A stretch of 64,000 nt of DNA from Paraburkholderia tropica (GTDB lineage: Bacteria > Pseudomonadota > Gammaproteobacteria > Burkholderiales > Burkholderiaceae). Made by a program: the position numbers and the translations under genes. Location of the stretch: the NCBI RefSeq assembly GCF_914484835.1, contig NZ_CAJZAR010000032.1, positions 1 through 64,000 on the forward strand, in the 5' to 3' direction. The stretch's first letter is position 1; each line of letters begins with the position of its first letter. Of this stretch, positions 31,282-39,591 are shown piece by piece. The notes below the pieces were generated by a model, which was not told the DNA's origin, did no database searches, and saw nothing but the letters and a program-made list of their open reading frames with translations.

Positions 31282-31980
31282 ATGAAGCCGCTGCTGCGCA
31301 TAGTACTGATTGTCGATGCGTTGACGTTGCTGGGTTTCGGCGTGCTGTTTCTGCTCACGCCGTGGACCTCGCTGTACAACGCGCTGCAACTGGTGCAGGC
31401 GCAGCCGGCGCTCATTGGACAGGCGTTCGGCGTGGTGCTGATCGGTTTCGCGTGGCTCGCGCTGCGTGGGGCGATCGACGGCGCCATGACCGCCTCGGTC
31501 GGCCGTACGGCCGGGCACGTCATCTGGATCGCGGGCGTGCTGATGCTGGTCTGGCTGATCGGCCTGCACGAGCCGCGGCTCACGGGCTTCGGTCAACTGG
31601 TTGCGGGCGCGGTCGGGGTCTGGCTGATCATCGTCGGTCTCGGCGGTGCGCGTCTCGCGGGCGCGGTGAAGCAACGCGATCGCGTGCTGGCTTCCGAAGC
31701 CGCCGCGCAGGAGCGCGAAGCGCGTGCCGCGGCGAAAGCCCGGCGCGACGAGCCGGTGGTCTACGCGAAGCCGGTATTCGCGCGCGAGAAGGCGGCGCCT
31801 GCCGTCGAGCCGGTGGTGACGGAGCCCGTGGCGCCTGGTGTCACAACGACGACCACGACGACCACGGCAACGGCATCGCAGCCGGTGGCTGGAGCCGCCG
31901 ATGCAGCCGAAGCGGCGGATGCGCGCGTCACCGCGCGAGACGAAGCCGCCGACGCACCGAGGCCGCCGCTGCGTGGCTAA
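31282..31980 (+). CDS. membrane protein of unknown function between guaB and guaA
   Basis: 232 residues starting 6 nt after the guaB stop, so almost certainly co-transcribed with guaB. Four hydrophobic segments in residues 5-130 (IVLIVDALTLLGFGVLFLL first), then a charged helical stretch (QEREARAAAKARRDEP) and a low-complexity C-terminal tail of Ala, Pro and Val with a run of about eight Thr (VTTTTTTTTATAS). I do not recognise a named family. The charged tail is predicted cytoplasmic by the positive-inside rule. Its position between guanine-nucleotide genes may be historical and is not evidence of a purine role. Confidence 0.75.
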   Translation: MKPLLRIVLIVDALTLLGFGVLFLLTPWTSLYNALQLVQAQPALIGQAFGVVLIGFAWLALRGAIDGAMTASVGRTAGHVIWIAGVLMLVWLIGLHEPRLTGFGQLVAGAVGVWLIIVGLGGARLAGAVKQRDRVLASEAAAQEREARAAAKARRDEPVVYAKPVFAREKAAPAVEPVVTEPVAPGVTTTTTTTTATASQPVAGAADAAEAADARVTARDEAADAPRPPLRG

Positions 31981-32169
31981 GCCGCGCGCACCCGGCCACC
32001 GTTTCGACAGACGCAGTACGCCTTGTAGCACGCCCGACAGTCCGCCCGAACCGCGCCGCTCCACGGCGGCAAGGTTCCGCGCCCCGGTCCGAAAAATTCT
32101 TGCCGCGCGCCATGCTCAGCCAGCGCGCGGCTTTCTGTATCCGTTCTTTTTGAGGTCTCGTCCGCTGCC

Positions 32170-33753
32170 ATGCACGACAAAATCCTGATCCTCGACTTCG
32201 GTTCGCAAGTCACCCAGCTGATCGCGCGCCGCGTGCGCGAAGCCAACGTCTACTCGGAAATCCATCCGTACGACGTCGACGACGCGTTCATCCGCGAATT
32301 CGCACCGAAGGGCATCATCCTTTCGGGCGGCCCGAATTCGGTCACCGAAACCGACACGCCGCGCGCGCCGCAAGCCGTGTTCGAGCTGGGCGTGCCCGTG
32401 CTCGGCATCTGCTACGGCATGCAGACGATGGCCGAGCAGCTCGGCGGCAAGGTCGACGGCGGCCACCTGCGCGAATTCGGCTACGCCGAAGTGCGCGCGC
32501 GCAATCACACGAGCTTCCTGAACGGCATCGAAGATTTCCGTACGGCCGAAGGCCACGGCATGCTCAAGGTGTGGATGAGCCACGGCGACAAGGTCATCGA
32601 AATGCCGGCGGGCTTCCAGCTGATGGCGTCGACGGAATCGTGCCCGATCGCGGCGATGGCCGACGAGGCGCGTCACTTCTACGGCCTGCAATGGCACCCG
32701 GAAGTCACGCACACGGTGCAGGGCCGCGCGATGCTCGAACGCTTCGTGCTGGGCATCTGTAACGCGAAGGCCGACTGGGAAATGGGTCACTACATCGACG
32801 AAGCCGTCGAGGCGATCCGCAAGCAGGTCGGCAAGGAACACGTCATTCTCGGCCTGTCGGGCGGCGTGGATTCGTCGGTGGCGGCGGCGCTGCTGCATCG
32901 CGCGATCGGCGACCAGCTGACCTGCGTGTTCGTCGATCACGGCCTCTTGCGCCTGAACGAAGCCGAACAGGTCATGTCGATGTTCGCGGACAACCTCGGC
33001 GTGAAGGTGATTCACGTCGACGCGAGCCAGGCGTTCATGTCGAAGCTGGCGGGCGTGACCGATCCCGAAGCGAAGCGCAAGATCATCGGCGCCGAGTTCG
33101 TCGAAGTGTTCCAGACCGAAGCGGGCAAGCTCACGGACGCGAAGTGGCTGGCGCAAGGCACGATCTACCCGGACGTGATCGAGTCGGCGGGCAAGGGCAA
33201 GAAGGGCGCGCACACGATCAAGAGCCACCACAACGTGGGCGGTCTGCCGGAAACGCTGAACCTGAAGCTGCTCGAGCCGCTGCGCGAACTGTTCAAGGAC
33301 GAAGTGCGCGAACTGGGCGTGAAGCTCGGTCTGCCGCACGACATGGTGTATCGCCATCCGTTCCCGGGCCCGGGTCTGGGCGTGCGTATTCTCGGCGAAG
33401 TGAAGCGCGATTTCGCGGACCTGCTGCGCCGCGCAGACGCGATCTTCATCGAGACGCTGCGCAACACCATCGACAAGGAAACCGGCAAGTCGTGGTATGA
33501 GCTGACGAGCCAGGCGTTCGCCGTGTTCCTGCCGGTCAAGAGCGTAGGCGTGATGGGCGATGGCCGCACGTATGAGTACGTCGTCGCGCTGCGCGCGGTG
33601 CAGACGCTCGACTTCATGACGGCGCATTGGGCGCATCTGCCGCATGAGCTGCTCGGCCATGTGTCGAACCGCATCATCAATGAAGTGCGCGGCATCAACC
33701 GTGTCGTGTACGACATTTCGGGTAAGCCGCCTGCGACGATTGAGTGGGAGTGA
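32170..33753 (+). CDS. guaA: GMP synthase (glutamine-hydrolysing)
   Basis: Converts XMP to GMP using glutamine and ATP. 527 residues (E. coli 525). The class I glutaminase domain has the catalytic Cys in [15 protein letters not shown] (about residue 84) and the His/Glu in [10 protein letters not shown]. The ATP-pyrophosphatase P-loop is [17 protein letters not shown] near residue 228. The dimerisation domain ends with the conserved [10 protein letters not shown]. Followed by a strong terminator, then an unrelated toxin-antitoxin module. Confidence 0.98.
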   Translation: MHDKILILDFGSQVTQLIARRVREANVYSEIHPYDVDDAFIREFAPKGIILSGGPNSVTETDTPRAPQAVFELGVPVLGICYGMQTMAEQLGGKVDGGHLREFGYAEVRARNHTSFLNGIEDFRTAEGHGMLKVWMSHGDKVIEMPAGFQLMASTESCPIAAMADEARHFYGLQWHPEVTHTVQGRAMLERFVLGICNAKADWEMGHYIDEAVEAIRKQVGKEHVILGLSGGVDSSVAAALLHRAIGDQLTCVFVDHGLLRLNEAEQVMSMFADNLGVKVIHVDASQAFMSKLAGVTDPEAKRKIIGAEFVEVFQTEAGKLTDAKWLAQGTIYPDVIESAGKGKKGAHTIKSHHNVGGLPETLNLKLLEPLRELFKDEVRELGVKLGLPHDMVYRHPFPGPGLGVRILGEVKRDFADLLRRADAIFIETLRNTIDKETGKSWYELTSQAFAVFLPVKSVGVMGDGRTYEYVVALRAVQTLDFMTAHWAHLPHELLGHVSNRIINEVRGINRVVYDISGKPPATIEWE

Positions 33754-33794
33754 TCCCCGTCTAACCGACCCGCCTCGCGCGTCGGCGATAAAAG

Positions 33795-33833
33795 AAAACC
33801 CGCGCACGGATCTTGATCCGGCGCGGGTTTTTT
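33795..33833 (+). terminator. intrinsic terminator after guaA
   Basis: AAAACCCGCGC (from 33795) pairs with GCGCGGGTTTT, with an inner CGGATC/GATCCG stem around TT. A T-run (33828-33833) follows. Confidence 0.92.
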
Positions 33834-33854
33834 GTTTTGTACGGCTAGACTCAG

Positions 33855-33875
33855 TGATATACGATATGTATATCA
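33855..33875 (+). promoter_or_regulatory. operator of the toxin-antitoxin module
   Basis: TGATATAC (33855-33862) and GTATATCA (33868-33875) form a perfect 8-bp inverted repeat with a GATAT centre. It lies 15 nt before the antitoxin start. Ribbon-helix-helix antitoxins usually bind such palindromes to autoregulate, with the toxin as co-repressor. The AT-rich repeat also overlaps likely -10 sequence. Confidence 0.78.
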
Positions 33876-33890
33876 TCTATGGAGCCGGAA

Positions 33891-34109
33891 ATGAGCCGAA
33901 TTCTGGTGGATCTCACCGACGCGCAAGTGGAAGAACTCGCGGCGCTCGTGAAGGTGGAGCAGCGTTCGCGCGCGGCCATCATTCGCGAGGCAATCGAGCA
34001 CTACATCGTCGAGCGCAAGCGCTCTGCGGGCGCGGAAGTGTTCGGGCTGTGGAAAGAGCGGCAGGTCGACGGCGTTGCTTATCAACGGGAGTTGCGCGAG
34101 GAATGGTAA
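33891..34109 (+). CDS. ribbon-helix-helix antitoxin of a VapBC-like module
   Basis: 72 residues from ATG 33891 (MSRILVDLTDAQVEELAALV), 6 nt after GGAG; an ATG at 33879 would add four residues and has no ribosome-binding site. The N-terminal beta strand and two helices (RSRAAIIREAIEHYIVERK) form an RHH/CopG DNA-binding domain. The C-terminal ~25 residues (LWKERQVDGVAYQRELREEW) would be the toxin-neutralising tail. It overlaps the toxin gene by 7 nt (ATGGTAA) and sits behind a palindromic operator. The exact family name is not certain; VapB-like by context. Confidence 0.85.
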   Translation: MSRILVDLTDAQVEELAALVKVEQRSRAAIIREAIEHYIVERKRSAGAEVFGLWKERQVDGVAYQRELREEW

Positions 34110-34468
34110 AGGCCCTGTTCGACACGAATATCCTCATCGACTACCTGAGCGGCATTCGCGCCGCGAAAAAGGAACTCGCGCTCTACGAATATCGCGCCAT
34201 CAGCATGATTACGTGGATGGAGGTGATGGTCGGCGCCACGCGCGACGAAGAGGCCGCATTGCGCGGCTGGCTGACTTCGTTCGAGGTGCTCGATCTCGAT
34301 AATCGCGTCGCCGATCGCGCCATCGAGCTGAGAAAGCGTAAAAAAGTGCGCCTGCCCGACGCCATCGTCTGGGCCACGGCGCAGGTGCATTCGCTGCTGC
34401 TCGTGTCGCGCAATACGAAGGATTTTCCGCGCGACGAGCCAGGCATCCGCGTCCCCTACAAAGTCTGA
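34103..34468 (+). CDS. vapC: PIN-domain ribonuclease toxin (VapC-like)
   Basis: 121 residues, typical for VapC. The acidic active-site residues of the PIN fold are all present: D7 (FDTN), E40 (TWMEV), D86 (LPDAIVWATA) and D107 (RNTKDF). Such toxins cleave tRNA or rRNA when their antitoxin is degraded. The gene starts inside the antitoxin's last codons, so translation is coupled. The module is flanked by the guaA terminator and an unrelated lrp gene, which fits insertion into an intergenic site. No integrase or repeat marks its borders. Confidence 0.9.
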   Translation: MVKALFDTNILIDYLSGIRAAKKELALYEYRAISMITWMEVMVGATRDEEAALRGWLTSFEVLDLDNRVADRAIELRKRKKVRLPDAIVWATAQVHSLLLVSRNTKDFPRDEPGIRVPYKV

Positions 34469-34603
34469 CCCCATCGGACTTATTCGATTTTGCCCGTCCG
34501 CATAGGGCCAAAACGCAATGTTCCCTCATATGCGGGATGCAAATGAGATAAAATTGCGTATCCGCACTGGACTTATCCCCAGCGAGCCGGCTTCACGCTC
34601 CGC

Positions 34604-35077
34604 TCACGCCTCCAACGGCATCGCGCTCGTACCCTTGAGTTCATCGAGGCAGACAATCGAATGCACGCTGCTCACGCCAGGCGCGCGCATGAGCGTGTCT
34701 AGCAGGAATTCGGACAGCGCCTTGAGATCGCGCGCCACCACTTTCAGTACGTAGTCGATATCGCCGGTCACGGAATAGCACTCCTGCACCTGCGGCAGCT
34801 TCGCGACGAGCTCCTTGAATTTCACGAGTTCGCGCATGTGCCCGCGCTCCATCGTCACCTGAATGAATGCGACCACGCCAAAGCCCAGCGCTTGCGGGTC
34901 GAGGCGCGTCTCGTAGCGCTTGATCACGCCCAGTTCTTCGAGGCGCCGATGGCGTCGGAGCGTCTGGGCCGGCGAGAGCTTCACGGCGGCGGCCAGTTCG
35001 AGGTTCGAGGCGCGCCCGTGCTCCTGGAGCGCGGCGAGCAGCCGCAGATCGATGGGGTCGAGGGTGATGTTCTGCAC
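34604..35077 (-). CDS. Lrp/AsnC-family transcriptional regulator
   Basis: 157 residues. N-terminal winged helix-turn-helix (LDPIDLRLLAALQEHGRASN, then AAAVKLSPAQTLRRHRRLEE) and a C-terminal RAM/ACT-like effector domain (ITHE-type phrase replaced here by ECYSVTGDIDYVLKVVARD). These regulators respond to amino acids. It is divergent from an aromatic amino-acid permease followed by an aromatic aminotransferase, so control of aromatic amino-acid uptake and breakdown is the simplest guess. The intergenic 254 nt would hold both promoters; I could not define boxes. Confidence 0.9.
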   Translation of the reverse strand: MQNITLDPIDLRLLAALQEHGRASNLELAAAVKLSPAQTLRRHRRLEELGVIKRYETRLDPQALGFGVVAFIQVTMERGHMRELVKFKELVAKLPQVQECYSVTGDIDYVLKVVARDLKALSEFLLDTLMRAPGVSSVHSIVCLDELKGTSAMPLEA

Positions 35078-35331
35078 TTTTCTTGCTCAAGATAAGTTCA
35101 ATGCGAAACGAAATTGTACCAATCAGGGTTTGCCTGCGTATCAGATGAAATCATATTTTCCCCCGTCGCCTATACACTGGGCGCACCTGACGGGCCTGTC
35201 GGTTACCGCTGACGGACTCGGAAGCGCGCCAGCGCAGAAGGTTGCGCGCGCAATTTTATTTCGCGCGGTCGCGCAGGGTGCCCAACCGGACACCTCGCGG
35301 GCGCATCGATAAAGAAAAGACAGGAAGAGAC

Positions 35332-36744
35332 ATGGTTTCCCACGATACAAGCGGCGCACGCGGTCAGCAGGACGCGAACGGCCACCTCAAACGCGGTCTC
35401 AAGAACCGTCATATTCAGTTGATCGCGCTGGGCGGCGCGATCGGCACGGGCCTGTTCCTCGGCATCGCGCAGACGATCCAGACGGCCGGTCCCTCGGTGC
35501 TGCTCGGCTATGCGATTGCCGGTGTCGTCGCGTTCTTCATCATGCGGCAACTGGGCGAGATGGTCGTCGACGAGCCGGTCGCCGGTTCCTTCAGCTATTT
35601 CGCCGATAAATACTTCGGTCCGTTCGCCGGTTTCCTCTCCGGCTGGAACTACTGGGTGCTCTACGTGCTCGTGAGCATGGCCGAACTGTCGGCGGTCGGC
35701 ATCTACATGCATTACTGGTGGCCGACTCTGCCGACATGGGTTTCGGCGCTCGGCTTCTTCGTCGTGATCAACGGCATCAATCTCGCGAGCGTCAAATCGT
35801 ACGGCGAGCTCGAATTCTGGTTCGCGATCATCAAGGTGCTGGCCATCGTCGGCATGATCGCGTTCGGCGGCTGGCTGCTGCTCTCGGGTTCGGCGGGGCC
35901 GGAAGCGGGCGTGTCGAATCTCTGGCGTCACGGCGGCTTCTTCCCGCACGGCGTCTCGGGCCTCGTGATGTCGATGGCCGTCGTGATGTTCTCGTTCGGC
36001 GGTCTCGAACTGGTCGGCATCACCGCCGCCGAAGCCGACGATCCCTCGCACACCATCCCGCGCGCGACCAACCAGGTCATCTATCGCATCCTGATTTTCT
36101 ACGTCGGCGCGCTCGCCGTGCTGCTCTCGCTTTATCCGTGGGAAAAGGTCGTGGCGGGCGGCAGCCCCTTCGTGCTGATCTTCCACGCGATGAACAGCAA
36201 TCTCGTCGCGCACGTGCTCAACGTGGTCGTGCTGACGGCGGCGCTCTCGGTCTATAACAGCGGCGTGTACTGCAACAGTCGCATGCTCTACGGCCTCGCG
36301 CAGCAGGGCAACGCGCCGCGTGCGCTGCTCAAGGTGAACAGCCGCGGCATTCCGCTGGCGGCGCTCGCGGTGACGGCGGTCGCGACCGCGGCCTGCGTGC
36401 TGATCAACTACTTCATGCCGGGCAAGGCCTTCGAACTGCTGATGGGTCTCGTGGTGTCGGCGCTCATCATCAACTGGGCGATGATCAGCCTGATTCACCT
36501 GAAATTCCGCCGCGAGAAGGCACGCGCGGGCGCGACGACGGCGTTCCAGAGTCTCGGTTATCCGTTCACGAATTACCTGTGCCTGGTGTTCCTCGGGGCC
36601 ATTCTCGTTGTAATGTATTTGATTCCCGATCTGCGGATTTCCGTGTATCTGATTCCCGTGTGGCTGGGCGTGCTCGCCGCTGCGTATCGTTTCTGGCGCC
36701 GTGGCGCGGCGCCCGCGCTGCAAGGCAGTGTGTCGACGCGATAA
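35332..36744 (+). CDS. APC-family aromatic amino-acid permease (AroP/PheP-like)
   Basis: 470 residues with twelve predicted membrane segments. The start ATG 35332 follows AGGAAGAGA. The N-terminal block LKNRHIQLIALGGAIGTGLF is the signature of the AroP/PheP/GabP amino-acid transporter group, which uses the proton gradient. FSFGGLELVGITAAEADDP is the conserved segment of TM6 and the following loop. Pairing with an aromatic aminotransferase 63 nt downstream and an Lrp regulator upstream supports aromatic substrates, but specificity cannot be read directly. Confidence 0.86.
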   Translation: MVSHDTSGARGQQDANGHLKRGLKNRHIQLIALGGAIGTGLFLGIAQTIQTAGPSVLLGYAIAGVVAFFIMRQLGEMVVDEPVAGSFSYFADKYFGPFAGFLSGWNYWVLYVLVSMAELSAVGIYMHYWWPTLPTWVSALGFFVVINGINLASVKSYGELEFWFAIIKVLAIVGMIAFGGWLLLSGSAGPEAGVSNLWRHGGFFPHGVSGLVMSMAVVMFSFGGLELVGITAAEADDPSHTIPRATNQVIYRILIFYVGALAVLLSLYPWEKVVAGGSPFVLIFHAMNSNLVAHVLNVVVLTAALSVYNSGVYCNSRMLYGLAQQGNAPRALLKVNSRGIPLAALAVTAVATAACVLINYFMPGKAFELLMGLVVSALIINWAMISLIHLKFRREKARAGATTAFQSLGYPFTNYLCLVFLGAILVVMYLIPDLRISVYLIPVWLGVLAAAYRFWRRGAAPALQGSVSTR

Positions 36745-36807
36745 GCCGCGCACGTCGTACCATACTGGCCACTTCGTAACCTGCCCATCAACGAAAAAGT
36801 AACCGTC

Positions 36808-38004
36808 ATGTTCGAACACATCGATGCCTATCCCGGCGACCCGATCCTCTCGCTCAACGAGAACTTCCAGAAAGATCCGCGCCAGAACAAGGTCAATCTG
36901 AGCATTGGCATCTATTTCGACGATGACGGCCGCTTGCCGGTGATGCAGGCCGTCCACGCGGCCGAAGCGGCGATTCTCAACGAGCCGGGTCCGAAGCCGT
37001 ATCTGCCGATGGCCGGTTTCGCGCAGTATCGCGACGCCGTGCAGGCGCTCGTGTTCGGCGCGGAGAATCCGTCGCGCGCGGCGGCACGCATCGCGACCGT
37101 GCAGACGCTCGGCGGTTCGGGCGCGCTCAAGGTCGGCGCCGATTTCATCAAGCGCTATTTCCCGCAAAGCCAGGTGTGGGTCAGCGATCCGACGTGGGAA
37201 AACCATCGCTTCATCTTCGAGCGCGCGGGCTTCGAGGTGAACACGTATCCGTACTACGACGAAGCAACGGGCGGCCTGAAGTTCGACGCGATGCTCTCGG
37301 CCATCGACGCGCTGCCGGCGAAAAGCGTGGTGCTGCTGCACGCGTGCTGCCATAACCCGACCGGCGTCGATCTGAACGACGCGCAGTGGGTGCAGCTGAT
37401 CGACGTGCTGCAAAAGCGCGATCTGCTGCCGTTCGTCGATATGGCGTATCAGGGCTTCGGCGCGGGCCTCGACGCCGACGCGTTCGCGGTGCGCGAGCTG
37501 GGCCGCCGTGGCGTGCCGGCGCTGGTCGCGAATTCGTTCTCGAAGAACTTCTCGCTCTACGGCGAGCGCTGCGGCGGTCTGCACGTGATCTGCGAAGACG
37601 CGGCGGCTGCCGACCGCGTGCTCGGCCAGTTGACCGGCGCAGTGCGCTCGAACTACAGCAATCCGCCGACGCATGGCGCGAAGATCGTCACGCGTGTGCT
37701 CTCGACGCCGGAACTCAAGCAATCGTGGGAAACCGAGCTGGCGGCGATGTGCGAACGCATCGCCCGCATGCGCGTGAAGATTCACGACGGGCTGAAGGCG
37801 CACGTGAGCGGCGAGGCGCTGGAGCGCTACGTCAAGCAGCGCGGCATGTTCACGTACACGGGGCTGAGCGCGGAGCAGGTCGATCGGCTCAAGGAAGAGT
37901 TCGGCGTGTACATCCTGCGTTCGGGCCGCATGTGCGTGGCCGGGCTCAATGAGAAGAACGTGAGCGTCGTGGTCGATGCGGTCGGCAAGGTGTTGAAGGA
38001 TTAA
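36808..38004 (+). CDS. tyrB: aromatic amino-acid / aspartate aminotransferase (class I)
   Basis: 398 residues, matching TyrB/AspC (E. coli TyrB 397). The N-terminus MFEHIDAYPGDPILSLNENF closely resembles TyrB. The PLP lysine is in NSFSKNFSLYGERCGG. HACCHNPTGVDL carries the conserved Asn-Pro cofactor contacts, and a late Arg in LRSGRMCVAG binds the substrate carboxylate. It interconverts aromatic amino acids or aspartate with their 2-oxo acids. The context with an aromatic permease favours the TyrB name over AspC; both activities may exist. Confidence 0.88.
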   Translation: MFEHIDAYPGDPILSLNENFQKDPRQNKVNLSIGIYFDDDGRLPVMQAVHAAEAAILNEPGPKPYLPMAGFAQYRDAVQALVFGAENPSRAAARIATVQTLGGSGALKVGADFIKRYFPQSQVWVSDPTWENHRFIFERAGFEVNTYPYYDEATGGLKFDAMLSAIDALPAKSVVLLHACCHNPTGVDLNDAQWVQLIDVLQKRDLLPFVDMAYQGFGAGLDADAFAVRELGRRGVPALVANSFSKNFSLYGERCGGLHVICEDAAAADRVLGQLTGAVRSNYSNPPTHGAKIVTRVLSTPELKQSWETELAAMCERIARMRVKIHDGLKAHVSGEALERYVKQRGMFTYTGLSAEQVDRLKEEFGVYILRSGRMCVAGLNEKNVSVVVDAVGKVLKD

Positions 38005-38027
38005 GCACTGTCGCTCGTCCAGACAAG

Positions 38028-38062
38028 GCAAGGCCCCGTGCAAGCGGGGCCTTTGCTTTTTT
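38028..38062 (+). terminator. intrinsic terminator after tyrB
   Basis: AAGGCCCCG (38030-38038) pairs with CGGGGCCTT (38045-38053), and a T-rich tract ending in TTTTTT follows. Its right edge touches the stop codon of the convergent small lipoprotein gene. Confidence 0.85.
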
Positions 38063-38249
38063 AGAACCGCATTCCGGCTCCACACCCGCCGGCGACGCCG
38101 CCACCGCTGCCGCCCGCCGCGCCGCAGAACACGCCGCAGCCGCTCAGGCTGGCGGCCATCAACAGGCAGATCGCGGCAAGACGCGCCTTGCGCGCGAGCG
38201 CCGCGCGATTTCTCGCCGAATTGTCATCGAAACACCCGCATTTTTTCAT
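38061..38249 (-). CDS. small Cys/Gly-rich lipoprotein
   Basis: 62 residues from ATG 38249. A charged N-region with Cys (MKKCGCFDDNSARNR), a hydrophobic stretch (ARLAAICLLMAASLSGC) and a lipobox LSGC at 35-38 predict a lipoprotein processed by signal peptidase II. The mature part would be only 25 residues, almost all Gly, Ala, Cys and Val, ending GMRF. There is no good ribosome-binding site, and the N-region is longer than typical, so the start is uncertain. I recognise no family. The convergent tyrB terminator abuts its end. Confidence 0.5.
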   Translation of the reverse strand: MKKCGCFDDNSARNRAALARKARLAAICLLMAASLSGCGVFCGAAGGSGGGVAGGCGAGMRF

Positions 38250-38500
38250 CTTGTGCGCACCAGAGAACGTAGAGCGAGGGACGCGCCACGCGCGTGCCTG
38301 ATCGACGACACTAACGCTGCGCCAAGTCTTTGCGCCATCGGACTTTTCCGGTTTTGCGACCTTCGTCTGATTTAATGCGCTTCGCATCAAACTGACCGTC
38401 TGTCAACCTGTAAGAGCTTGACGTGTCCCACGACAGACGGCGACGGTCTTCCAGGTCTTACCCTGATAGAATGCGTGGGCCGCAACGTAGTGGATTGCCG

Positions 38501-38905
38501 ATGAAATTGCTTGATGCCCTCGTCGAACAACGGATTGCCGCCGCAGCTGCGCGCGGTGACTTCGACGATCTGGATGGCGCCGGAGCGCCCCAGGAACTCG
38601 ACGACGACCCGTTCGTGCCCGAAGACGTCCGGGTCGCGAACCGCATCCTGAAGAACGCCGGTTTCGTGCCGCCCGCGGTCGAACAACTGCGCGCGCTGCG
38701 CGATCTCCAGGAAGAACTCGCCAAGGTCGGCGACAACAAAGCCGCGCGCTGCCGCCTGCGCGCGCGCATGCTCGCGCTCGACATGGCGCTGGAGTCGCTG
38801 CGCGGTGGGCCGATGGTCGTGCCGCACGAGTACCGCCGCCGTATCGCCGAACGCCTGTCCGAACGCGCGGCGGGCGAGGGCGGCTTCGCAGCGGGCGCCG
38901 CGTGA
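38501..38905 (+). CDS. DUF1992 / DnaJ-related small protein
   Basis: 134 residues from ATG 38501 (MKLLDALVEQRIAAAAARGD); upstream in-frame sequence looks non-coding. The DUF1992 pattern is clear: an N-terminal helix with E/Q-R-I, then LDGAGAPQELDDD, PEDVRVANRILKNAGFVPP and a helical ELRALRDLQEEL-like stretch. Family members include the C-terminal part of eukaryotic DNAJC28; bacterial function is unknown. It overlaps tadA by 4 nt (GTGA), so the two are co-translated. Confidence 0.8.
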   Translation: MKLLDALVEQRIAAAAARGDFDDLDGAGAPQELDDDPFVPEDVRVANRILKNAGFVPPAVEQLRALRDLQEELAKVGDNKAARCRLRARMLALDMALESLRGGPMVVPHEYRRRIAERLSERAAGEGGFAAGAA

Positions 38906-39552
38906 GCGTCGTTCCGGGCGCGACGCCGCCCGACGAGACGCCGCAGCCGGGCGTCGGCGCTGAACCGGCTGGCGCAGCCGATCCTCAAGTCCCACCTCAA
39001 CCCGATCCCGTCACCGAACGCGACCGCCATTTCATGCGCCTCGCGCAAGCCGCCGCCGACGAAGCGCGCGCGGCGGGTGAGGTGCCGGTCGGCGCGGTGC
39101 TGGTGCGCGGCGACGAAGTCATCGCCACGGGCTTCAATCATCCGATCGGCACGCACGATCCGTCCGCGCACGCCGAAATGGCGGCGCTGCGCGCAGCCGG
39201 CGCCGCGCTGGGTAACTACCGCTTGCCCGGCTGCGAACTCTATGTGACCCTAGAACCTTGTCTGATGTGCGCGGGCGCCATCATGCACGCCCGCATCTCG
39301 CGCGTCGTGTACGGCGCGCGCGATCCGAAGACGGGTGCGTGCGGCAGTGTCGTCGACGCCTTTTCGAACGACCAGCTCAACCACCACACGAGCGTGATGG
39401 GCGGCGTGCTCGAAACTGAATGCGGCGACGCGCTGCGTGCGTTCTTCGCCGAGCGCCGCCGCGCCAGCCGCGAAGCACGTCGCGCCGCGGCGGAGCAGGC
39501 CGCCGATGCTGCCGACCCCACCGCCGCACCGTCCGACGACACCCCGTCCTGA
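38902..39552 (+). CDS. tadA: tRNA-specific adenosine-34 deaminase
   Basis: Deaminates A34 to inosine in tRNA-Arg(ACG), which is essential for decoding CGC and CGA codons. GTG start at 38902, overlapping the DUF1992 stop. 216 residues: a 40-residue Pro-rich N-terminal extension and an Ala/Arg tail flank the core. Zinc ligands are His in SAHAEMAALR and two Cys in EPCLMCAGAIMHARI; the Glu of HAE is the proton shuttle. GEVPVGAVLVRGDEV is the family start. It is distinguished from guanine or cytosine deaminases by RISRVVYGARDPKTGACGS. Confidence 0.94.
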   Translation: MSVVPGATPPDETPQPGVGAEPAGAADPQVPPQPDPVTERDRHFMRLAQAAADEARAAGEVPVGAVLVRGDEVIATGFNHPIGTHDPSAHAEMAALRAAGAALGNYRLPGCELYVTLEPCLMCAGAIMHARISRVVYGARDPKTGACGSVVDAFSNDQLNHHTSVMGGVLETECGDALRAFFAERRRASREARRAAAEQAADAADPTAAPSDDTPS

Positions 39553-39591
39553 CCCGCTCGCCGCAGCCCGGCGAGCCTCATCGCCTCGAAC

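Noticed and set aside
34469..34603. Mobile-element scar after the toxin gene
   Set aside because: The sequence is slightly AT-richer, but I see no inverted repeats, target duplication or transposase remnant.
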